Assembly (NCBI GenBank): GCA_023390985.1
Contig: JAEWBU010000004.1
Span: forward strand, 1 to 13,038
From: Pseudomonadota bacterium
GTDB lineage: Bacteria; Pseudomonadota; Gammaproteobacteria; Burkholderiales; Burkholderiaceae_C
Reading direction: 5' to 3'
DNA length: 13,038 nt
Of this stretch, positions 8,399-13,038 are shown piece after piece. Made by a program: the position numbers and the translations under genes. How positions within the stretch are numbered: the stretch's first letter is position 1; each line of letters begins with the position of its first letter. Under the pieces are notes generated by a model. The model searched no databases and was not told where the DNA came from. It was given only the letters and a program-made list of their open reading frames with translations.

Positions 8399-9331
8399 AT
8401 GCCGACCGCCCCCCGACTGCTGGCCCTCGCCGGCCCCACCGCCTCGGGCAAGACGGACGCCGCGCTGGCCCTGGCCGCGCGCCTGCCCTGCGAGATCGTC
8501 AGCGTCGATTCGGCGCTGGTGTACCGCGGCATGGACATCGGCACCGCCAAGCCCACCGCGGCCGAACTCGCGGCCGTGCCGCACCACCTCATCGACATCC
8601 GCGACCCCTCGCAGGCCTACAGCGCGGCGGAGTTCGCCACCGATGCGCGCCGCCTCGTCGGGGAGATCCACGCGCGCGGCCGCGTGGCGCTGCTGGTGGG
8701 CGGCACCATGCTCTATTTCAAGGCGCTGTTCGAAGGGCTGGATGCGATGCCGCCGGCCGATCCCGAACTGCGTCGCGAGATCGAGGCCGAAGCCGCGCAG
8801 CGGGGGTGGCCCGCCCTGCATGCGGACCTGGCGAAGGTCGATCCAGCGACAGCTGCCCGGCTCTCGCCCAACGATTCGCAGCGCGTGCAGCGTGCGCTGG
8901 AGGTCTGGCGGGGCACGGGCCGGCCGCTCAGCGATTACCAGCGCGGCGCATCGGGAGAAGCGGGCGTGAAGCCCGCCGCCCTGCTCTCGCTGGAACCGGT
9001 CGATCGCGCTTGGCTGCACCAGCGCATCGCGCAGCGCTTCGACGCCATGCTGGCCGGCGGATTGCTGGATGAAGTGCGCACGCTGCGTGCCCGCGGCGAC
9101 CTGAACCCCGCCCTGCCCAGCATGCGCTCGGTCGGCTATCGCCAGGCCTGGCAGGCGCTGGACGAAGGCTGGCCCGCGAGCGAACTGCGCGATCGCGGCA
9201 TCTTCGCGACGCGCCAGCTCGCCAAGCGGCAACTCACCTGGCTGCGCGGCATGGAGCGCCGCGTGATCGCGTGCGACGCACCGGGCGCGCGCGACCAGGT
9301 CGTGGCCGCGGCGCTCGAGGTGCTGCGATGA
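8399..9331 (+). CDS. miaA: tRNA dimethylallyltransferase
   Basis: MiaA transfers a dimethylallyl group to N6 of adenosine 37 in tRNAs reading codons that begin with U, the first step of ms2i6A formation. It improves decoding accuracy. The 310-aa length is normal. Visible motifs are the P-loop GPTASGKT (12-19), SVDSALVYRGMDIGTAKP (35-52) with D37, the prenyl-acceptor region HHLIDI (62-67), GGTMLYFKAL (101-110), the tRNA-contact segment NDSQRVQRALEVWR and SMRSVGYRQAW near the C-terminus. The ATG at 8399 sets the P-loop at the usual distance from the N-terminus. The stop overlaps the ABC ATPase start by 4 bp (ATGA), suggesting co-transcription. In many proteobacteria miaA neighbours mutL; here the exporter operon and hydrolase lie between them. 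Confidence 0.97.
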   Translation: MPTAPRLLALAGPTASGKTDAALALAARLPCEIVSVDSALVYRGMDIGTAKPTAAELAAVPHHLIDIRDPSQAYSAAEFATDARRLVGEIHARGRVALLVGGTMLYFKALFEGLDAMPPADPELRREIEAEAAQRGWPALHADLAKVDPATAARLSPNDSQRVQRALEVWRGTGRPLSDYQRGASGEAGVKPAALLSLEPVDRAWLHQRIAQRFDAMLAGGLLDEVRTLRARGDLNPALPSMRSVGYRQAWQALDEGWPASELRDRGIFATRQLAKRQLTWLRGMERRVIACDAPGARDQVVAAALEVLR

Positions 9332-9987
9332 GCGCGGCACTCGTCGTCGTCGAAGGCCTGGGCAAGCACTACGGAGAGGTGCCGGTGTTCCGCGACGTGA
9401 CGCTGCAGGTCGAGCGCGGCGAGTTCGTGGCGATCGTCGGCGAATCGGGCGTGGGCAAGTCCACGCTGCTCAATTGCCTGGCGGGCCTGGACGATTGGGA
9501 CCAGGGCCGCATCACGCTCGCCGGCCAGGACCTGGCGACGCTGGACGACGACGGGCGCGCGCTGCTGCGGCGCGCGCAGGTCGGCTTCGTGTTCCAGGCC
9601 TTCCATGTGCTGCCGCACCTGGACGTGGCGCAGAACGTGGGGCTGCCGCTGATGCTGCTCGGACGCGCCGACCCGCAGCGGGTCCAGGCGATGCTGAACG
9701 CTGTCGGACTCGAAGGACTCGGGGAGCGGCTGCCGCAGCAACTCAGTGGCGGCCAGCTCCAGCGCGTGGCGATCGCGCGCGCCCTCGTGCATTCACCGCC
9801 GCTGCTGCTGGCCGACGAACCCACGGGCAACCTCGATCCGGCCACGGCCGAACAGGTGCTGGATGTATTGGTGGAGCGGACGCGAACGGAGAACGCGGCG
9901 CTGGTGCTGGTGACCCACTCGCCCGCGGCCGCGGTGCGGGCCGACCGGGTGTTGCGCCTGACCGCCGCCGGCATCAGGCCGGCGTGA
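9328..9987 (+). CDS. ABC transporter ATP-binding protein, LolD/MacB type
   Basis: This 219-aa ATPase belongs to the LolD/MacB/YbbA group that works with FtsX-type permeases. The motifs are complete: Walker A GESGVGKST (38-46), Q-loop Q90 in GFVFQAFHVLPHLD, signature LSGGQLQR (139-146), Walker B LLLADE (159-164) followed by PTGNLD (165-170), and H-loop H197 in LVTHS. The FVFQ..LLP and EPTGNLDP elements are typical of lipoprotein-release and mechanotransmission ABC systems rather than importers. It overlaps miaA by 4 bp. No permease gene follows directly; the best partner is the permease starting at 12081 on the same strand, 2.1 kb away. That pairing is inference from family and distance. The substrate is unknown. 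Confidence 0.93.
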   Translation: MSAALVVVEGLGKHYGEVPVFRDVTLQVERGEFVAIVGESGVGKSTLLNCLAGLDDWDQGRITLAGQDLATLDDDGRALLRRAQVGFVFQAFHVLPHLDVAQNVGLPLMLLGRADPQRVQAMLNAVGLEGLGERLPQQLSGGQLQRVAIARALVHSPPLLLADEPTGNLDPATAEQVLDVLVERTRTENAALVLVTHSPAAAVRADRVLRLTAAGIRPA

Positions 9988-9996
9988 CGCGCGCGG

Positions 9997-10182
9997 TCAA
10001 CCGGCGCGCTTGCGGCCGACGGCCTTGACGGGAGCAGGTGCGACGTTCTGGTCCATGAATTCGCGGATCAGGCGTCGCATCACCTGGGAGGGCGTCATGT
10101 CCTGCGAGTAGCAAAGCTTCTCGAACGCCGACTTCTTCGCCGGATCGATCAGGACGGTGAGCCTGGCGGTCTTGTTCTCCAT
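9997..10182 (-). CDS. Ribbon-helix-helix (CopG/Arc-like) small protein, paralogue 1
   Basis: This 61-aa protein looks like a ribbon-helix-helix DNA-binding dimer. A beta strand with alternating side chains (ARLTVLID, residues 6-13) is followed by helix 1 (PAKKSAFEKLCYSQ), the turn DMTPS and helix 2 (SQVMRRLIREFMDQ), then a basic tail ending VGRKRAG. It is 60 percent identical over its first 45 residues to the protein encoded at 10336-10533. No toxin-like gene is adjacent, so an antitoxin role is not supported; a transcriptional regulator is the simplest reading. The stop is 9 bp from the convergent ABC ATPase stop. Upstream (minus strand) TACAAT at 10210-10205 is a possible -10, and the overlapping GTGAATTACA (10216-10207) resembles the half-site before the paralogue. 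Confidence 0.8.
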   Translation of the reverse strand: MENKTARLTVLIDPAKKSAFEKLCYSQDMTPSQVMRRLIREFMDQNVAPAPVKAVGRKRAG

Positions 10183-10206
10183 AGGAAGCGTCGATGCTAA
10201 CCGGAT

Positions 10207-10216
10207 TGTAATTCAC
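10207..10216 (-). promoter_or_regulatory. Candidate RHH half-site upstream of RHH paralogue 1
   Basis: Read on the minus strand this is GTGAATTACA, differing at one base from GTGAATAACA in the palindrome before RHH paralogue 2 (10547-10556). It overlaps a TACAAT -10-like hexamer (10210-10205), where a bound repressor would block initiation. The opposing half-site is poorly matched, so this is only a candidate. Confidence 0.3.
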
Positions 10217-10335
10217 GGCTGTATGGCGACGGCCCGCGCGGAGGGTCGCCGAATCAACTTGAAGCCGCTGTACCCACCGCTTGCAAGCACCGGACAAGGC
10301 ACCCCCATGGATGAGCATGGGAATTGCTCCCTCCC

Positions 10336-10533
10336 TCAGGCCACCTTCCTGCGTTGCTTTTTGGTTCGCAGCGGCCCCGGCTCGTACTCCACGCCGTGCT
10401 TATCGAGGTACTCGCGGATCAACTGCCGGATCACCTGCGAGGAGGTGACATCCTGGGCCGCGCACAATTCGTCGAAGGCCTTCTTCTTGTCGGCATCGAT
10501 CAGGATCGTGAAGCGGGCCGGCTTGTCTTCCAT
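10336..10533 (-). CDS. Ribbon-helix-helix (CopG/Arc-like) small protein, paralogue 2
   Basis: This 65-aa predicted ribbon-helix-helix protein has the strand ARFTILID (6-13), helix 1 (ADKKKAFDELCAAQ), the turn DVTSS and helix 2 (SQVIRQLIREYLDKH), then a strongly basic tail (LRTKKQRRKVA). The start at 10533 is chosen because it makes the N-terminus align exactly with paralogue 1 (MENK versus MEDK). An in-frame ATG at 10557 would add eight residues but lies inside the candidate operator. The 152 bp between its stop and the paralogue-1 start contain no gene I can support, so these are probably separate transcripts. The pair most likely arose by local duplication. Targets are unknown; autoregulation is likely in this fold class but not shown. 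Confidence 0.82.
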   Translation of the reverse strand: MEDKPARFTILIDADKKKAFDELCAAQDVTSSQVIRQLIREYLDKHGVEYEPGPLRTKKQRRKVA

Positions 10534-10544
10534 GTCGGACTGAT

Positions 10545-10574
10545 AGGTGAATAACATGATAATACTATGCACCT
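10545..10574. promoter_or_regulatory. Imperfect 30-bp palindrome, candidate operator for RHH paralogue 2
   Basis: This AT-rich stretch pairs at 11 of 15 symmetric positions. The outer arms are AGGTG and CACCT, with further pairing at AAT / TAT-like positions inside. Its half-sites are GTGAATAACA on the plus strand (10547-10556) and GTGCATAGTA on the minus strand (10572-10563). It lies 12 bp upstream of the RHH ATG and overlaps -10-like sequence, a position suited to autorepression. RHH proteins often bind such symmetric pairs, which supports but does not prove the call. Confidence 0.45.
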
Positions 10575-10798
10575 GTAAGCCGTCCGCCGCGGCCGGTCCA
10601 TGCCGCCTGTCGAGGCAGGCGCGATTCCAGTCCGCGCGGTCCCTGTCGCTGAACCGTATGTAGGCATCGGGCACCTGCCGCTTCATCGGATTCAACGCCG
10701 CGAGGAGTCCAACGTCGGCATGTTCCACGCGACCTTTTCCTACAGGTTGGCCCGTCCGTGGATTCCAAGATCAGGGCATCCAACCAAGGAGCCCTCCC
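10575..10798. other. Intergenic region upstream of hemerythrin gene
   Basis: About 220 bp between the RHH-2 operator and the hemerythrin gene hold no gene I can support. Visible are a small hairpin CGCCTG / CAGGCG (10604-10621, 6-bp stem, no T-run) and a GGTTGG / CCAACC inverted repeat (10745-10750 and 10780-10785) just before the ribosome site. The hemerythrin promoter presumably lies here, but I cannot place it. Confidence 0.5.
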
Positions 10799-11284
10799 AT
10801 GCCCAATTCGCGTGCGAAAGACGCCTGCGACCTGCTCGATGCCGACCACCGGGCGGTCAAGAAACTGTTCAAGGAATACGAAGAGCTGACCGAGTCGCGC
10901 GCCCGCAACGCGGCCCAGAAGAAGCTCGACCTGGCGCACCAGATCTGCATGGACCTGACGGTGCATGCCCAGATCGAGGAAGAGATCTTCTACCCCGCGC
11001 TGCGCGCCGCCATCAAGGAAACCGACCTGCTCGACGAGGCCGAGGTCGAGCACCAGAGTGCCAAGGACCTGATCGCCCAGATCCAGGACGCGGCCGAGGC
11101 GGACGACAAGTTCGACGCCAAGGTCAAGGTGCTGGGCGAGTACATCGACCACCACGTCAAGGAGGAGCGCGGCGAGATCTTCGTGAAGGCCCGCGCCGCG
11201 CGGAAGCTGGACCTGGTGTCCATGCGCGACGAGCTCGAGGCCCGCAAGGAAGAGCTGATGTCGGAGATGGGCGCCGAGGCCTGA
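10799..11284 (+). CDS. Hemerythrin HHE domain protein
   Basis: This 161-aa soluble cytoplasmic protein is a four-helix-bundle hemerythrin-like domain that would hold a diiron centre. The ligand pattern is readable: H17 in LLDADHRAVK, the H-x3-E pair H56/E60 in VHAQIEEEIFYP, H85 in EVEHQSAK and the second H-x3-E pair H119/E123 in YIDHHVKEERGEIF. The family binds oxygen or nitric oxide, stores iron or protects iron-sulfur proteins; which applies here cannot be told. The C-terminus (150-161) is a charged helix. Translation starts at ATG 10799 after a strong AAGGAG (10786-10791) with 7-nt spacing. It stands alone on the plus strand between the RHH genes and the convergent GNAT gene (22-bp gap), suggesting independent expression. 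Confidence 0.93.
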   Translation: MPNSRAKDACDLLDADHRAVKKLFKEYEELTESRARNAAQKKLDLAHQICMDLTVHAQIEEEIFYPALRAAIKETDLLDEAEVEHQSAKDLIAQIQDAAEADDKFDAKVKVLGEYIDHHVKEERGEIFVKARAARKLDLVSMRDELEARKEELMSEMGAEA

Positions 11285-11306
11285 CCGGCCCGCGTCCCCG
11301 CGCTCC

Positions 11307-12047
11307 TCAGCGGCGCCGCCAGTACTCGTAGCTCCACGCGTCCGCGAAGCCGGCGCGGCGGTAGATCGACTGGGCGGCGTTGCTGCTTTCCACCTGCAGG
11401 AATGCGCGGACCATGCCGCGCCGCACGGCTTCCTGCCCCAGCGCGGCCAGGATGGCCGCCGCGAATCCGCGCCCTCGCCACGCCGCCGCGGTGCGCATGC
11501 CGTGCACGCCCCACCAGCCCTCGGCGAAACAGCCGCATCCGACGGCCACCATCCGCCCGTTCATCCGCACACCCGCGAACAGGCTCTGGCGCGACCTTCG
11601 CAGGAGGCCGACGCGGCATGCGCCGTCCACCGGGTCGAAGTCGCCGCCCAGGTAGACGGCGGACCAGTCGTCGGTGGCTTGCGAGGTGAGTTCCACCGTT
11701 GCGCCGGAACACGCGATGGCCGCCGCCGATGAAGGCTCGCCCACCATCGTGAGCGTCGGCTGCGTCGCTGCATAGCCGCGCGCGAGCAGCGCTTCGCGCA
11801 GTCCGTCGAATGCAGCGATCCGCGGCAACCGGAACACCGCGTTCAACCCGCGTTCCGAATAGCGCCGCTCGATCTCCGTCACCACGCCCGCATCGATGCC
11901 CTCGTGCCTCGTCGGCACCGCGCTGTGCGCGCGTCCGACCGTGCCCGGATCCAGCGCGAGCAGCCAGCCGTCCAGCGTCTGCACTTCGCGCGGTGGCACG
12001 GCGGCGAGCGTGGCCATCTCCAGTGATGCGATCGCGTGCTGATCCAT
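11307..12047 (-). CDS. GNAT family N-acetyltransferase
   Basis: This 246-aa protein has a C-terminal Gcn5-related acetyltransferase domain. The acetyl-CoA loop is AWRGRGFAAAI, fitting (R/Q)-x-x-G-x-(G/A), and the terminal motif is SSNAAQSIYRRAGFADAW. The first 130 residues (LEMATLAAVPPREVQTLDGW, then ERRYSERGLNAVFRLPR) form an extra domain seen in larger two-part GNAT proteins, so the real catalytic domain is about the last 120 residues. The substrate is unknown. The start at 12047 gives a compact protein and leaves a 33-bp gap to the divergent permease; the frame is open much further upstream only as a shadow of that gene. TAGGAT lies 7 nt before the ATG and no ribosome site is seen. It is convergent with the hemerythrin gene. 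Confidence 0.9.
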   Translation of the reverse strand: MDQHAIASLEMATLAAVPPREVQTLDGWLLALDPGTVGRAHSAVPTRHEGIDAGVVTEIERRYSERGLNAVFRLPRIAAFDGLREALLARGYAATQPTLTMVGEPSSAAAIACSGATVELTSQATDDWSAVYLGGDFDPVDGACRVGLLRRSRQSLFAGVRMNGRMVAVGCGCFAEGWWGVHGMRTAAAWRGRGFAAAILAALGQEAVRRGMVRAFLQVESSNAAQSIYRRAGFADAWSYEYWRRR

Positions 12048-12080
12048 GGCACCGATCCTAGCGTCGGCACAATCGCCTGC
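12048..12080. promoter_or_regulatory. Compact divergent promoter region, GNAT and FtsX-like permease
   Basis: These 33 bp hold TAGGAT on the minus strand (12060-12055), ending 7 nt before the GNAT ATG. On the plus strand CACAAT (12068-12073) ends 7 nt before the permease ATG. No Shine-Dalgarno site is visible on either side. If these hexamers are real -10 elements, both mRNAs are leaderless or nearly so, and the permease has its own promoter separate from the miaA-ATPase transcript. Confidence 0.4.
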
Positions 12081-13038
12081 ATGTTCGCCCTGCTGCGCAC
12101 GTTCTCCTGGCAGGACCTGCGCCACCACCCGTGGCGCAGCCTGTGCTCGGTCGGTGCCGTCATGCTCGGCGTGGCGCTCGCGCTGGCCGTGCACCTGATC
12201 AACGCCTCCGCGCTCAGCGAGTTCTCGGCCGCGGTGCGCGCCGTCAACGGCCAGCCCGACCTCGAACTGCGCGCGACCCGCGGCGCCTTCGACGAATCGC
12301 TGTTCGCCCGCGTGGCCACGCATCCGCAGGTGGCGCTGGCCAGCCCGGTGCTGGAGCTCGCGACCAATGCCGTCACGACGCAGGGCCGGCGGGTGCCGCT
12401 GCGCGTGGTCGGCCTGGATGCGCTCTCGGCCGCGCCGATGGCGCCCGCGCTCGCACCGGTCCCCTCGAAGGATGCCGATCGCCTGGCGCTGTTCGCGCCG
12501 GCCACGCTGTTCCTCAACGCGGCCGCGCGCGAGCAGCTCGGCGAAGGCCCGCTGCGATTGCAGGCCGGTCTGCAACTTCGCGACGCGAAAGTGGCGGGTA
12601 CGGTCGGGGCAGGCGGCGCGCCGCTCGCCGTGATGGACATCGCCGCGGCGCAGGAGCTGTTCGGCCGCCTCGGCGAACTCTCGCGCATCGACGTGCAGCT
12701 GCGCCCGGGCACGGACCGCGCCACCTGGATCCGGGACGCCGCCCTGCCCGCCGGCGTGGTCGCGGCCGAGCCGGGCGACGCCACCCAGCGCGTCAGCAAC
12801 CTCTCGCGCGCCTATCGCGTCAACCTGATGGTGCTGGCGCTGGTCGCGCTGTTCACCGGCGCCTTCCTCGTGTTCTCGGTGCTGGCGCTGAGCGTGGCCC
12901 GGCGCGCGCAGCAGTTCGCGCTGCTCGGCGTTCTGGGGCTCGACGCGCGGCAGCGGCAACGGCTGGTGCTGCTGGAATCGGCGGCGCTCGGCGCCGTCGG
13001 CGCGGTGGCGGGTGTGGCGCTCGGCACCGCCCTCGCGG
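12081..13038 (+). CDS. ABC transporter permease, MacB/FtsX type, N-terminal part (cut by window edge)
   Basis: The first 319 codons of an FtsX-like permease run off the window end with no stop. A first membrane helix at about 21-43 (LCSVGAVMLGVALALAVHLI) is followed by a MacB-type periplasmic domain of about 200 residues (HPQVALASPVLELATN, LFLNAAAREQLG). A second helix lies at about 251-272 (LMVLALVALFTGAFLVFSVL), then the cytoplasmic loop VARRAQQFALLGVLGLDARQ and the start of a third helix. Family members with this opening are usually about 800 aa with two such repeats, so well over half may be missing. It is the likely membrane partner of the LolD-type ATPase at 9328-9987, with four unrelated genes between them. 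Lipoprotein or lipid extraction, or mechanotransmission, are the family roles; the substrate is not known. Confidence 0.9.
   Translation, partial: MFALLRTFSWQDLRHHPWRSLCSVGAVMLGVALALAVHLINASALSEFSAAVRAVNGQPDLELRATRGAFDESLFARVATHPQVALASPVLELATNAVTTQGRRVPLRVVGLDALSAAPMAPALAPVPSKDADRLALFAPATLFLNAAAREQLGEGPLRLQAGLQLRDAKVAGTVGAGGAPLAVMDIAAAQELFGRLGELSRIDVQLRPGTDRATWIRDAALPAGVVAAEPGDATQRVSNLSRAYRVNLMVLALVALFTGAFLVFSVLALSVARRAQQFALLGVLGLDARQRQRLVLLESAALGAVGAVAGVALGTALA

Noticed and set aside
9997..10533. Toxin-antitoxin module
   Set aside because: Both small genes are RHH-like and no toxin-like frame is adjacent; the neighbours are an ABC ATPase and a hemerythrin with independent signals.
10604..10621. 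Hairpin as a rho-independent terminator
   Set aside because: The stem is only 6 bp with no following T-run on either strand, and it lies upstream of both divergent genes, where no transcript needs to end.
10745..10785. GGTTGG / CCAACC inverted repeat before the hemerythrin ribosome site as a riboswitch
   Set aside because: Arms of 6 bp with a 29-nt loop and no conserved riboswitch features; chance is a sufficient explanation.
12048..12959. N-terminal extension of the GNAT frame on the minus strand
   Set aside because: It is antisense to the FtsX-like permease and low in complexity. The GNAT protein is complete from 12047.

Overview
The window is GC-rich, densely packed chromosomal DNA. Gene content and order suggest a betaproteobacterium of the order Burkholderiales, probably Comamonadaceae (Ramlibacter- or Variovorax-like). 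The pointers are a scoAB pair beside a PAS-LuxR regulator, a Pseudomonas-like MutL, miaA followed by a LolD-type ABC ATPase, and the GTCATTCCCGC...GCGGGGATGAC family of intergenic palindromes. The genus is inferred from memory of such genomes, not from a database search. I see no phage, insertion sequence, integrase, CRISPR array, tRNA or rRNA.

Layout. (1) 1-1050, minus: the start of scoB (cut by the window edge) and all of scoA, the two subunits of a 3-oxoacid CoA-transferase. (2) 1126-1671, plus: a divergent PAS plus LuxR-type HTH regulator whose frame is broken by one amber codon at codon 57; as written it is a pseudogene or a translationally interrupted gene. (3) 1678-1766 and 4296-4383: two inverted copies of a roughly 90-bp multi-hairpin repeat, each in a convergent gene junction, bracketing the divergent pair dedA (minus) and mutL (plus). 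(4) 4387-7432, minus: a three-gene ABC exporter operon (lipoprotein HlyD-like adaptor, ATPase, ABC-2 permease) joined by 4-bp ATGA overlaps. (5) 7500-8345, plus: a predicted lipoprotein alpha/beta hydrolase. (6) 8399-9987, plus: miaA (tRNA dimethylallyltransferase) overlapping by 4 bp a LolD/MacB-type ATPase. (7) 9997-12047: a block of four small accessory genes: two paralogous ribbon-helix-helix proteins (minus), a hemerythrin (plus) and a GNAT acetyltransferase (minus). (8) 12081-end, plus: the first 319 codons of a MacB/FtsX-type permease, the likely partner of the ATPase 2.1 kb upstream.

Most of the window is housekeeping: ketone-body/acyl-CoA exchange, mismatch repair, membrane homeostasis, tRNA modification and export. 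The points worth a second look are the amber-interrupted regulator, the inverted repeat pair with compensating hairpin changes, the two RHH paralogues with a candidate shared operator, the separated ABC ATPase and permease, and a recurring -10-like hexamer only 6-9 nt upstream of start codons, suggesting several leaderless or near-leaderless mRNAs. I do not see strong evidence for a wholly new multi-gene system.
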